This document shows, in pieces, positions 50,769-63,300 of a DNA stretch of 64,000 nt. The stretch is taken from contig OX638372.1 of NCBI GenBank assembly GCA_951812925.1, forward strand, positions 40,608,245-40,672,244. Direction: 5' to 3'. A program made the position numbers and the translations under genes. Source of the stretch: Calliopum simillimum. Lineage: Eukaryota; Arthropoda; Insecta; Diptera; Lauxaniidae. Numbering within the stretch: the first letter of the stretch is position 1; every line of letters begins with the position of its first letter. The notes beneath the pieces are model-generated. The model worked only from the letters and a program-made list of their open reading frames with translations, did not search any database and was not told the DNA's origin.

Positions 50769-53700
50769 TTTCTAAAATAGAAAAAAAAAAAAAAAATAGA
50801 AAAAAAAATTTAAAAAAAAAATTAATTTTTAAAAATTACAATATGTATATGTGCCATTGTGGATGCAAATTAAGTAAAACTTCCTTAGTCAAATGCTGCG
50901 AAGTAAATAAATTTCCAAACTGTTGATAATCGACATTTGAGTGCAATTTTTACGTTTCGATCGCATTACAAAAACAAACTTAAGATCAGAGATCAAAAAA
51001 CAAAACTGATAAAGTCAGCAATGGGGTGTGACTATAATGCAAAATTCAGCCTTTCTGACGAAAACATGTTTTCAAAAATAGTCATAATTTCCATTGGATT
51101 ATCTGATTGTGCTAAAAAATGATTTTAATTATTTACAAACTTACAGTACACACTTCAGGCTTTTATTCAAATTTCAATTTTGCAATATTTCAAATCAGCG
51201 ATAAGTGAATGTGCTTCACCAATCTCAACGCTTCTACTGATACTAAAAGTATTCAAGCGATTATATGTATATAGCTACTGGTCCGATAAGATAAATAGCA
51301 GAAATTCGATGTTTCAAACATAAATTTGGGAAAGATAAGGAAGACAAGTTCAAAATGTCAAAATATTGGTAGCAGTTTTGGTATTTTAAGTGTTGGTAGC
51401 GGAACTGGTGATTTGTTTGTTCCACTGCTTGGAAACAATTCTAATCTTTACGAATGCTACAGATCAGGTGACATGTTTGCTGCGTTTTTTTCCGACCTTG
51501 TCGAATTGTAGTATTTACAAAGAAAATTATGAATTTTGTGAAACGCCATGTCTTTGTTTTATTTTAAAAGAAGTGGAAACTTGTTTAAACGTAGCGTTAG
51601 CGAGAAAATTATGCCATTTAATTTTAAGAATACAGTACAGTCGCGCTAATCCAGACACATATAGTTACGGGATATGTCCGGATAACTGGATTTGAACCGA
51701 ATACAAAGAGCTCAATAATTGTTGTATCTAATATATATAAAAATTAAAGTTTGTCTGTGTGTTCGTTTTTTTATGGACTCTGGACGAAGAAGAAGGTTAT
51801 AGGCTGTGCCACTCCACTAAAAAACAAAATTCAACATATCTTAGAAACTGTTTGACGAAAAAGAATGAAATTTGGCATATTTATAAAAGGAACTAAGCCA
51901 AATAACACACATTAGAAAAAAAGGTAGAGCCACGCCCCTAAAAAACCAAATTCGACATATCTCCGAAACTGTTTGACGCATAAGAATGACATTTGGCACA
52001 TTTGTAAAGGACACTAAGCCAAATAACAAACATTAGAAAAATAGAAGGTGTCGCGCCTCTAAGAAACAAAATTCGACATAATTCTGAAACTGTGGTTCGG
52101 CAAATATTCGAGGATTTCGGCACTTAAGTAAAGGGCCAAGCATACCTCTCATTCGCAAATGGGTGAAGAAATCTAAGAAAGCCGGTATAACTTTGAAAAA
52201 AACCAAAAACGGGGCTACGAAGATCATCAAGAACGGCAGAAAATGTGGAGAGTGTTGATCAGTACGTTCTCGACGGTCCGAACCTTTCAATTCGGAAGCC
52301 CGCACGTGCTTTAAATGTGCCAACATCGTCATTACACCGTATTATGCACAAAGAACTAATCTACACATCTATAAAATTTAATTGGAACACGAGTTAAAGG
52401 CGCAGGATACCAGTCAAAGGGTTGACTTCGTAAATCAGGCAATTGAGCTCTTTTCAATACAAATTGGGTTTTGAAGGCCAAAACTAGTTCTTTTGTATAC
52501 CATATCAAGATTTATGGCCAGAAACTATCATAACTTGTTGCAAAACTTCAAAAATAGCCAAAAACGGTGTTTTTTGTCCATTAAGGTTAGGATATCTCAA
52601 AATCCTGACATATAAATGCAATTTCGGTGCCGGATTCGGATTCAGCATCAAAAAATAAATCTAAAATTACTATTTCGGTTGTTATTTGTTGTATTTATTT
52701 TTTTAGATTTTTTTCGATTTATATGGAAATTTTAGTCCAATTTTCACAATGAGATTTTTTAAAAAAGGCCTAATGTCACAATGCTCAGAAAACTCCAAAG
52801 AAAAACTTTCTATAAGAATTTCAACTGAGCACGCACTTTTAGGTCGAACGATCCATTCCATTGCCGTGAACACTTTTCAAATTTTACGAAAAATTATGTT
52901 GCAAGTATAGAAAGAGTTAGGAGATACATAGGCAGAGTGAAATTGTATATTAAATATTTTAACTTCGATTTTTAGGAAAAAAAAAATTGTAATGTAGTCA
53001 CCCTAAAATGATGCCCACTTGTACAAGAAAAAGTTATCAGACGCTTACAACTTTTAACGCCTCGTTGGGTGACAAAAATTTTATAAAAAGCAAACAAGTT
53101 TCGACTGAAGGTTTGAACTACAAACATGTGATTAATATGTATGTGTGTCAACAAAAAGAAAATTAATACTTGGCATTTGTTTAACTTGTATTTTTATGGT
53201 GCATATACTGTACTTATTACCTACATGACAATATGCGTACCTAATTTTTCCTAAGGCAAAAATTGTTTTTTGATAATAGCGGCACATTGCAAAGTATGAT
53301 GGCATGGAATGCTCTCTTAAATTAAATGTTTTTCTAAATATATTAAACAATTTTATGTCTCAAATTCTATTGCAAAATGAAAACTATCGGGCTTACTCTG
53401 AAACAATAATTTGGTCATTTTGATGGAAACACAAGTCAAGCCATAAAAGTTTGGATAAGAGTTCAATATTTATCAAAATCCTTAACAAATTCAGTGTGTA
53501 CGCATCAACCAAAGAACTATAAGGTACATCATGAGATATGAAACTTAAGAGTTATAAAGCCACGAGATATTTCGCAGTTCAAAAACCCAAAATAAAGTCA
53601 AATACGTGTAACAGATGGCTGAAAATGCTATGTATAAGTGGAAGCGCTTTGGCAATCGAATAAAAATATATTCTGTAACTAAGTAGGTATAAAGATTCGT

Positions 53701-56700
53701 TGTTTTTTATATATTTTTGTCGCTGTTTGCGCAGTTGTTTAAATCGTTTCTAAATATTAAGACATTTTCAATTAAACTTATGACGCAAATTAATATAAGG
53801 TGCTTATCAAAATTATACGACACTTCTAGAAATTTCCTTTCGACCCTCGACAAAAATGCGTTATGTTAATGCAAAACAACAAAATGGTAAGTAGACGTAT
53901 AAGCAACAAGCTTTATATATCTTTTCCGTAGGCACACATTGGAAAAGAGCAGTTTCTTTAAGTTGAATGCTCACATTTTTGCCTACTGAAATCTGTATCT
54001 TCTCTTCTTATACGAGATAAAATTGTATGTACTTATGTACTTATGTATGTTTGTTCGGAAGGGTCAAAACTTTTTCTCGAAAACGGGTACAGCGATTATA
54101 ATAAAACTTGGAACAGTGTTAGATATTAGCATACAATGAAGAATGAGCTACGTTTGAACTTTGTAAATGCTCACCAGGGGGCGTGGCACCGCCTTAAATT
54201 TTAAATTTGATTTGGTCATAACTCGCAAACTATACAAGGTATTTGAATGAAATTTGGTAGGCGGGTACTGTTTGACAGTACCTTGTGACAGACAAAAAGT
54301 GGGCGGGATTAAATAAGTGCCACGCCCACTTTTTAACGCATGAAAATTTTGATTCAATATTACTCGAAAACGACTCCAACGATTTTAATGAAAATTTTGG
54401 AGATTTTACCTCTTTAAACAATTATTAATATGTGATATGCCGTTATATTGGGAAAACTCGTTGAAGGGCGTGGCACAGCCCACAAAAATATAATACGGTA
54501 TAAAAAGAAAACTAATAAAGTAATCATTCTAAAATTAACCGTGGGGAGCATACTTGCTATAAGGCATCTCTGATCTGAAAGCGGGCAAAATATCGCCGTT
54601 GCGCGTGGAACCTCCCATACAAGCAAAATACGTTAAATGCTATTTCTCGCAAATGTTACAAGGTATTTTAATGAAATTTGGTATGAAGGTACTGCTTAAT
54701 AATATCTTGTAACAAACGAAAAGTGGGCGGGATCGAGTAAGTGCCACGCCCACTTTTTAACCCTTGAAAATTTTGATTCAATATTACTCGAAAACGACTC
54801 CGACAATTTTGATGAAAATTTTGGATCTGTAACCTCTTCAAACAAGAATTAATGTGTCATATGCCATTATATTGCGAAAACTCGTTCAAGGGCGTGGCAC
54901 CGCCCACAAAAATATATTGCGCTATAAAAAGAAAAGTACTAAAGCAATCTTTCTGAATTTAACTGTAGGGAGTCTACTTGCTATTAGGCACCTACGACCT
55001 GAAAGTAGGCAACATATCGAAAGTGCGCGTGGAACCTCCCATACAAGTAAAACACATTAAATGCTGTTTCTCGCAAATGATACAACATATTTTGATGAAA
55101 TTTGGTATGCGAATCTGGATCAGGAGTATCTAAAGCATAACAAAAAGATGGCTTTGTTTAATAATTGCCACGCCCACTTTTTTATAAAAATAAAAATTTT
55201 TGTTTATAACTCAGGCACAAAAAAAAAAAAAATGGAATGAACTGTTTAATTCTTATATGCAGTCTTATGTACTTTTTGACGCTAAATCCGTCTTCATCAG
55301 CAGAACTGTCATTATACCTGCAGGATTTTGAAATATCTTTGCTTTAAGTTGAAGAAAACGCTGTGTTCAGTCTTACAGCGTAGCTATAAGAAAAGGCGAA
55401 ATTCTTTTTTATTAATAGCATCGGATAGTTACACTCTTCCTTATCCAAATATTCTTGCAGATTTTTCCAATAGGATTCTTATTTTCCGAGTTATGATCCT
55501 TTGAAGATAAGATATTTCAGCCGCCAAACAAAAGACAAAATATTTTGGGTGCGTGGCATATCCCATTTATTTATTTTAGGGCATTCTATTTCGCCAAAAA
55601 AAATTTGAGTTTTTGATACTTTTCTACACCATTCGATACTTTCCGAATTTTTTGTTATTATTATTCTCATCGGTTAATTTATCATTTTGAAAGCAGAACC
55701 ATTAGAGGTGAAAAGGTACGAGTTTCATAACAAAAAACAGCTATGAATAAAAACATCGACTAAAATAATAAGATTAGATTGTTGACCGAGCAGGGATCGG
55801 TCTCCAGGTACTCAAAATTATAGGACACATTTTTGATTTTATACTTACAGCAAAAGAACGAGTAAGCTAATGTAATTATTCTTTAAATTGAATTATTGAG
55901 GGGATTCCTGAAAACGTGTAAAAGCCTCGAAAACCTCGTAAAGTCGTAAATGTTGTCAAAATCAATACGAAATTTGACAGTTTTACGAGTTTACGAGGTT
56001 TTTGAGGCTTTTACACATTTCTGGAATCCCCTCATTCTTTATTTTAATTGAAGGTTGGTAGCCAAGAAGGTTTTTTCATAGGTAAAAACGCTGTTTTTAA
56101 CCGAATTTATAAGAAATTTTGAAAATCCTTAATTCTATGGTAAAACTCGATAATGAGGAAGAAAACTAATCCATTCTTCACGCGATAAAGGCCGATTTTC
56201 GAAAAAGCCCAAATCGGCGTCCATTTTTTTTTTTTTTTTTGCATAAAATCACTAGGAAGAAAACTTGTATTATGCAAAGTTAGCATTAAACATAATGTGA
56301 ATTCTTTAAGTAGGTTAATTTTTTTGGGTGAGATTTGGTAAAAATAAAGTAAAAATTTTCAACAAAAACAACTCAGAATATAGCGGATTTTATAAGAGGT
56401 TAGGTTTAAGTGGCGACTTAATAGCTATTTTACCCTTACAAAAATATAAATTGAACAATAATCTGTCAACTAGACTTGCTCAGCTTTTTATACAGATACA
56501 ACTTTTAAATAAAATCCAAGAGAATGTGAACAAAAGATGTGAAAGCTAAAAAACTTAACATTCCATTGATTATTTATTGGAAATGTCTATACGCGTTCCG
56601 CGTACGCGAAAACTCCTCTCTCTCTCTCAATTTACTCAATTAGCATACGCGAAACTCAATTAGCGTACGCGAAATCCAGTGAAGTTTTTTCCCCCGGGGA

Positions 56701-59700
56701 ACTTGATTAATTTATGTACTGATCCGCGGCCGAAGGCCGCCGCGAAGCCGGTGTTGGATGTCTGACGGGTTTTAATTCTCAGCTGCGGCCGCAGGCCGCC
56801 CACTTACCCCTACTTTTATGTAAAATTACTGTTGTAACGAAGATGCGTCCCGGGGGAAAAAACTTCACTGGATTTCGCGTACGCTAATTGAGTAAATTGA
56901 GAGAGAGAGAGAGAGGAGTTTTCGCGTACGCGGAACGCCCCGTATAGACAGACTCTTATTTATTTTCCTACCTATATATTAAAAAGCAATTGTTTATTTG
57001 ATAGACATAACAATCAAAAAACATATATTCTAAAGAATGGCATTCCGGTGAAGCAACAATGTTTCGCAACTTTATCTTGTGCACAAGTCCAGTTGGCCTA
57101 AAATTTCGCCGCGTTGAATTGGTATTTTGCGAGCGCGAGAGAGTCTGACGAATACTCTGCTGTCATATTGGTTTTTATTTTGAGTTTCTCATTTGTGCAC
57201 ACACTCTGCTCTCTCTCTCTCTCAAATGTATAAATGTATTGAGGATCACGTGTAAATATAGGAAAAATCTTAAACATGTGTTAGTAAAATTTTAATTTTC
57301 ATGTTTTTGTTGTACAACAAAACGAAAAAGTGTACTAAAGTAGTAGAAGTAGTGTCCTTTCAAAACTTTGATAAAATTGGTATTTTTTCATTTTCAATGA
57401 ATGTGATGCCTACAGTCGGTATGTTATCAACTTATTTATATGACAACATGAATTTTATGGAGACTTAAGACGTAAACCTGGAATTTCAAACAAATCAAAT
57501 TTAGTTCAACCAATATGTAATTATTTTGTATTTTTTTTTTTAATTGGTCCAAAAATCGAAGGATTGGCATTCTTTGCTCATCATCGTTTTTTGTCGTAGA
57601 GGAGTTCCGATAAGATTTTTGAGTTCACAAGAAAGTGTTATTTATTTTTATATATTTATTTATTTATATTAAAATCCGTGCAACGTCAAATACGGCTTTT
57701 TTTGAGTATGAGCGACTGTATACCCTAAATACCGTAAAAAATGTGTACTATTATATCCCAAAAACTGTAGGAAACATATTTTGCTATATTTTGTCCCTGA
57801 TAGTCATCTTTCCACAGCTAACAGTTTGTGCGCTAGAGGCCGAGTTTCATTAAAAAAAACCGAATTTTTTGAAGTTTTTATTTTGAAGCGACCTTTTGAT
57901 ATTTTTGCTTACAAATTTTCCAAAAATTTTAGAAGGGAACATAAGAAAAAGTTAAAAGCTTCAAACGTGGTCTTTGAATAAGGAATCGGTTGGAATTTAC
58001 GGAAGATATAAGAGTAATAATAGAGAGATATAAGAATATTTTTTTATTGTGCAGATATAATTTTTGGTTATTTTTTTGTATCACAGAGTATATAAAAACT
58101 GTGAACTCCAAGAAAAGGTGTCAAAATACTGGTGAGCACTGACTGAATAAAAAAAAATGTTTTTAATATAAATTTAACGACTGATTTTTGAAAAAGGTCG
58201 AAAAACGGTACATTTGAAATGCTGAATTTGAATTTGATCTCAGAATTGCTCCGTCGCTTATGGCTTTTGGGATATTCTAACCTAAAGTTAAAAAACCGAT
58301 TTTTTGAGGTTATATAGATAACGCAGGAAATGGTTTTGATATTTTCTACTAAGTGCATCATTTAGCACTATTCTTCGTCTTCAAAATGAGCCTCAAAACG
58401 GTTGTATGTTATTTTTTCTTTAAAAGCAATGATCATTTCAAAGAGGTTACCGGACATAATCCCAACGGACATAATCCCCATTTCGTAAATGGGGATTATG
58501 TCCGAAAATTTTTCGGTCATAATCCCCATTTTGGCCATGGGGGTTATGTCCGAAAAATTTAATTAAGATTGAACAAAATTTTTGCAATAATCCATTTAAA
58601 AAATTTATGTGGTGTTGGATATTATAGACTGATCCGCAGCCGAAGGCCGCCGCGAAGCCGGTGTTGGATTTTTGGGAGTTGTAAATCCTGAGCTGCTTCT
58701 GTTGTCAATAACAAAATATCGTTATGGGGACTATGTCCGTTTTTTCCTGGGAATTATGTCCGAAACACTTGCGGACATAATCCCATTGAAAAAATGGGGA
58801 TTATGTCCGAATAACTTGCGGACATTATCCCCATATCGTGAATGGGGATTATGTCCGTGGGGATTATGTCACGGCACCTTTCAAAGATATGGTAAGAGTC
58901 AAATATCATATGAGAATCCACTTCTGAAAAAAATTGCTTTTTAGCTTGCACATTTTGGGTCATAGAAACTTCAAATTACCGTCATTATTAACTTATATTT
59001 TTTGTCTGGAAAAGAATTTTTATGCAATTTTGATAAAAAAAATATTACATCCCTAAAATTCGGATTTTGACTTAAAAGACTGTGTGACATATGCGAAAAA
59101 AGTGATGATATCGGCCTTAGCTCGGTGAATTTTTGCCCGATTTTTATAGAATATATTTTTCTATAGAGCTTAAACTCTTAACTTTCAAGTAAATTTAATT
59201 AATTAATTAAGTACAAAAATTATACCTTGCTCTGCTAATTCTGTCCAAAACTTAAAATTAAAGAAAACGTACCAATTAGAAATTTTTTAATAAAGAATCA
59301 TTAAGAAATTACAAAAATAAAATGTATTTTTCTTGCGTGGAATAGCCCATTTATACATATAATTTTCTAAATCTAAAGCGCTTAATTAATCCAATTGTAA
59401 AGTTTTTTGATTCTATTTGATCATGTTGCAATTTAAATAAGTTGAAAAAATACCGACTGTAGGCTTCTCATTCATTGAAAATGAAAAATACTTCTTTTAT
59501 TGAAATTTTTAAATTTCTACCGCAATGTATAAGAGAGATCTGCACAAATGAGAAACTCAAAAAAAAAACCAATATGACAGCAGAGTATTTCTCAGTTGCC
59601 TTACAGAATCTCGTCGGATTCTCTCGCGCTCGCAAAATTTCAATTTAGCGCGGCGAAACTTTAGGCCAACTGGACTTGTGCACAAGATAAAGTTGCGAAA

Positions 59701-60334
59701 CATTGTTGCTTCACCGGAATGCCATTCTTTAGAATATATGTTTTTTGTAACAATAAACAAAGGAAATCTCAATTGTCAGTTGCGACCACATGGCTGAATC
59801 TGGTGTTTTATGACGTTTCATATTAAGAAAAGCTCAACTTCTTTGTTATACATATTTCTATTTGCTTATCAACGTGAAATTAAATGTTTCCTTCATTAAA
59901 TTTCATCTATTTTTTTTTTTTATTTTCAAACGCCAATTCTCAATAACTAAAGTCTGCAATGATCTATACAAATCTAAAGTCATACCAAAGCCAGAGTTAA
60001 CACAGTTTTCTTTGTTTCAATTACTTGTATCTTTAACCTTTTATAATTTATCTTAATTAATTAAATTAAATTAAATGAATTTGAAACTTACCCTTGTGAA
60101 ATTATTTGCTACAGAAACACACAAAAATCCTCCAGTTTTGCTGGATGAACGATATTCAACTGGTGTGGCCAATGTTGTTGACATGTGGCTACTTCTGTAT
60201 AAATTCGCCGCATTTGCAGAACATAAGAATAACCGGTTGTTGTAGTTGTTGTTGTTTGTGTATTTGCTTTGCAGCGGCGTCTGCAGAAACACAGCTGGTT
60301 TGCTAATTGCATAGATCATGCGACTGCTATTCAT
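50569..60334 (-). CDS. Shmt: Mitochondrial leader exon of Shmt (long isoform, 549 aa)
   Basis: Exon 60092-60334 (- strand) is 81 codons in phase 0, ends in AGG at a strong donor (GTAAGT), and joins the acceptor before 50771 so that AAA-ATG (K-M) continues in frame into the SHMT body ([10 protein letters not shown]). The peptide starts [18 protein letters not shown] and has R/K and S/T with few acids, as expected for a mitochondrial presequence. Drosophila Shmt is reported to make both forms from one gene (from memory). The donor at 60382 (GGCC|GTAAGT), in the presumed leader, could skip the presequence and yield the cytosolic form. The intron 50772-60091 (9.3 kb) is TE-filled. The link is inferred from phase and composition; no transcript was seen. 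Confidence 0.72.
51145..51350 (-). promoter_or_regulatory. Possible alternative Shmt leader exon
   Basis: On the - strand a GTAAGT donor begins at 51144, so a non-coding first exon ending at 51145 could splice to 50771 and give the cytosolic isoform. There is no core promoter evidence. The competing explanation is the 60382 donor. Confidence 0.25.
51740..52090. repeat. Three tandem units of about 121 bp
   Basis: The units contain AACAAAATTCGACATAT, GAAACTGTTTGACG and ACTAAGCCAAATAACA (starts near 51805, 51926, 52047). The left edge TATATATAAAAATTAAAG and GTTTGTCTGTGTG matches the type of dispersed repeat edge near 14680. Located in the Shmt intron. Confidence 0.75.
52090..52440 (+). pseudogene. 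Mariner transposase N-terminal remnant
   Basis: Broken frames give [17 protein letters not shown], then [19 protein letters not shown] and, in another frame, [17 protein letters not shown]. These are the paired helix-turn-helix and linker blocks of mariner-type transposases. At least two frameshifts and several stops are present, and no catalytic part follows. Antisense to Shmt, inside its long intron. Confidence 0.75.
52441..54160. other. Shmt intron sequence without recognised features
   Basis: AT-rich. Near 52580-52680 the phrase GGTTAGGATATCTCAAAA, then GGATTCGGATTCAGCATC, is a diverged solo arm of the 3.1-4.5 kb palindrome family. Nothing else is recognisable. Confidence 0.5.
54165..55160. 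repeat. 423-bp tandem array, about 2.3 units
   Basis: TTACTCGAAAACGACTCC (54360, 54784), GGGCGTGGCAC (54467, 54890) and TACTTGCTAT (54551, 54974) recur with the same 423-bp spacing. The single copy at 8270-8780 is a relative. AGTGCCACGCCCACTTTTT recurs in each unit. No open frame of note. Confidence 0.85.
55620..55810. repeat. Dispersed repeat shared with 62385-62590
   Basis: Both loci contain ACCATTCGATACTTTCCGA, then GATCGGTCTCCAGGTACT, in the same order about 180 bp apart. Function unknown, non-coding. Confidence 0.7.
55898..56033. repeat. Small MITE, copy 3 (full hairpin)
   Basis: The best-preserved member: GAGGGGATTCC at one end, GGAATCCCCTC at the other, with arms pairing over GTAAAAGCCTCGAAAACCTC. 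136 bp. Copies 1 and 2 are in the Act5C leader intron. Confidence 0.85.
56585..56949. repeat. Inverted-repeat element with GC-rich hairpin core (A)
   Basis: Ends GTCTATACG and the complementary GTATAGAC. The arms carry GCGTACGCGAAA words, a CT/GA microsatellite and TTTTTTCCCCCGGGG. The centre (56718-56759) has a GC-rich block: CTGATCCGC, a perfect GCGGCC-GAA-GGCCGC hairpin, then GCGAAGCCGGTGTTGGAT. A second GC palindrome (GCGGCCGCAGGCCGC) follows near 56785. No coding content. Confidence 0.8.
57015..59746. repeat. 2.7-kb inverted-repeat element, composite
   Basis: The left arm (57015 to about 57430) is matched by the reverse complement at about 59440-59746: AAACATATATTCTAAAGAAT, GGTGAAGCAACAATG, CACAAGTCCAGTTGGCC, GCGAGCGCGAGAGA and ACAGTCGGTAT words pair. 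The interior holds AT-rich DNA, a diverged palindrome-family arm (58200-58420) and the nested repeat at 58451-58872. No transposase seen. Confidence 0.8.
58451..58872. repeat. CGGACATAATCCCC repeat element with GC-rich core (B)
   Basis: About ten copies of the 14-bp CGGACATAATCCCC word, in both orientations, arranged as several small hairpins on both sides. In the middle, 58627-58669, the GC-rich block of element A recurs nearly unchanged (CTGATCCGC, GCAGCC-GAA-GGCCGC, GCGAAGCCGGTGTTGGAT), then GAGCTGCTTCTG where A has CAGCTGCGGCC. The shells of A and B share no words. Confidence 0.8.
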
Positions 60335-63300
60335 ATTTTTATTTTTTTCCTCTGCACTTTACTTAATTTTGACAAAACTTACGGCCGAGCAACACCACGT
60401 CCCAAAAGCAGCTTCGAAACTACTCAATAATGTAAGATTAAAATTACTAACCTAAGATTGAAGAGAAGAAAAAAAATAACAGAATTATAATTTGAATGTG
60501 GCTCATCAAGCCTGATAACCTGATAAGACTGTTATGCTTTTGTCCACTCACTTGATAAACTTTGTTGACCTGATGAAAATTATCTCTGATAAGGCAGACA
60601 CGCGTTAAAAACAATAATTTAACTTAAATTTAGAGGTACACAATTAATTTTATGAAAAACTAAAAAATATCAAATATGTGCAGCTTTCATTAATAATTCT
60701 GACTTTTTTATCGCTGCTTGTTTTGTTTTTTTCTTTTTTTGTAAACAAATTTCATCTGTTAGTGTTGCCACTTTTTTGGACTCTAATATATATGAGACAA
60801 TGAAATGGGGTGGACTAAATATTTTTGACTAAACATTTTGTCCCAAAAACCATTTTGGTTTTAACAACTTTTCTTATTAAACTTAAAATTTTAGCATATA
60901 ATCTGTAATCAAAAAGTGTAGCATGCACATAGTTTTTGAGATGTGGCCATTGGAATATAGCTCTTATGAAAAACGGTATAAGTTCAGAGCCTTTTGATAG
61001 ATGTTAGTAATTGATAACATGTGAAAGGTATTTTAACTGGCTACAAAATCTGTGTACAAAAGTTTTAAATCTGAGTCACGGTTCTCGAGATATAGCGAAT
61101 TTTCATAAATTTGTACCAGTTTTTTTTAAAGCACTATTTTTCCAAAAAATTTCTTATCAACCCATAGTTTTAGTTACAAATTATGAAAGGATAATTTATT
61201 TCCTTTTATTTGATATGCAATTTGTACTTGATTTCCTTCATAATAGTCTAAGATCCGGCAGTAAAAAAGTGTAGGGGTAGAGTTTTTTGTTAAAATCTAA
61301 TTTTTACATATCGTCAGCTGAGTTTTATTTTGCCGTAGAGACGAGCACAAGTTATCTGCTTTTGGTTTTTCAACGAAGTGGCGTTTACGGCAAAATAATA
61401 CTCAGCCGACGATATATTCATGAACAGGGTAATATATTTTTGCGGGTTGCCTATCAAAATGTGGCCGCTAGTATTTTCAAATTGCGATAACTTATGAACC
61501 GGGAGTCTCACGGGGAAAAGTGTCTAGATCTTTTTTATGAAGAGTCACATGCTCTACAAGTAATTTTCATTAGTCTGCAAAAATTCCCCGTGAATATTTA
61601 TTCACGATAACCCCCAAAATATGTAAAAAAAATTACCGTTTAAGAATTATTTATCAAAAACCGATTATTTTTACGCAATAAATAATAAACGTAAAATAAT
61701 CGGTTTTTAATAAATAACTCCTAAACGGTAAATTTTGAAAAATATATGTAAAATTAGATTTTAACTAAAACTCGATCCATACGTTTTTTTTACTGCCGAA
61801 TCTCGTACTTTTTTTTTAGGAAAACAAAACAAAAATAAAAAATGTTCATGAAATTTAGCAAAACATTACAATAACACCAACAACAGCAAGACCAACAGCA
61901 ACAACAAAAACCAATCACGGGTTTTCTCAAATTTCTCTTGTTTGCGTGTGTGGCCATTATTTTTTGTAAGTCATCAGTCAACCACAAAATGATTTGTGGT
62001 TGGATGACAGTCAGCGGCCATATTTGGCTGACGAACATGATGGCTAGTGTATACACTGCTTTAGATTACATTTTTTGCTAGCCGGCTTCAAAAATAAAAC
62101 AAATTTATTCTCGCACTATCACATTTATAAAATAAATGAAGCATTCATAAGATTTAAAGCGAAAATTAAAACTGTCAAAGGCGTAGTATGTACCTTGAGG
62201 TTTGTTAAGTATGAAACGCGTACAAATGTTATTTGACGGATGAAAAGTACCAAACGCTTGAAACGTATGTTACGGATGTTGTGTAGCTCAAGATTTATTT
62301 CGGTTTTTGTTACGATTTCAATAGGACTATTTGAAAAGTTTCACACGAAAGCATTGATTTTGAACTTTAGATATTTTTCTATTTTTCCAATACCATTCGA
62401 TACTTTCCGAGTTTTTCTTATAATTATTCTGATTTGGTAATTTAATCATTTTAAAAGCATGAAAATCAGAGGCGAGAAGATTCGAATTGCATCACAAAAA
62501 ATAGCTATAACTAAAAAAAAAAACAACTAAAATGACCAGATCAGATAGTCGACTGTGTGGGGATCGGTCTCCAGGTACTTATTACTATATGATACGATCT
62601 GAGAGCAAGATCTAGAATTTGGGTTTCCCTATGAAAAACGATATTAAACTAGTGAGAATCATTCAAACCGCGGAAGTTTCCGCATTTCGTAAATTTCCGA
62701 AAACTGAGTAAGAACTCAAGTAAAAGAATTGTGTAAAAGAGTACCAATTCTTATTGTAAAATTGCTCTTAGTCGTATTAAGTTTTCTATGTTCGTGCGTT
62801 CTATATATGGATGTGACTGTCCAGTGGAAAAGGTACCTTATCTTCACATAATAAAAAAAACCGTTTGTTTTTGTATTTTCCAAAAATACATACAATTTTG
62901 AATAAAATGGCACCTCAAATACTGTAAAATGAGTTATGGCATTTTGAAATTGTAAAATGAAAAACTAAAGCTTATGTATAGATATCGAAGTACAAAGTTT
63001 GTCAGTTATAAATTTTTACAGAGTAGAGGATCGGTAAGACCGCTATTATTGGTATTTGTAATTTGATAACCGACGTCGAATCAATTTAAAAATGTTCAGA
63101 ACATGCCTAAGCACTGAGTTCCACCTTAAACTGAAAACCGGTAAAATTGACCCTATCTAATTTTGTGTGTAAAGATAAGGTACCTTTTTCTCTGGACGTT
63201 CACATATACGTTCGTTGTATTTCTTGTTTCAAAACTATACTAGATGGGCATCAAATATCAAATATTGAGGAATTTTTTTTACACTTAATCGATGCGGAAA

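Noticed and set aside
56718..56759. Hammerhead ribozyme
   Set aside because: CTGAT-hairpin-GAA resembles the layout, but the invariant G and A after CTGAT are C and C, and stems I/III are not evident.
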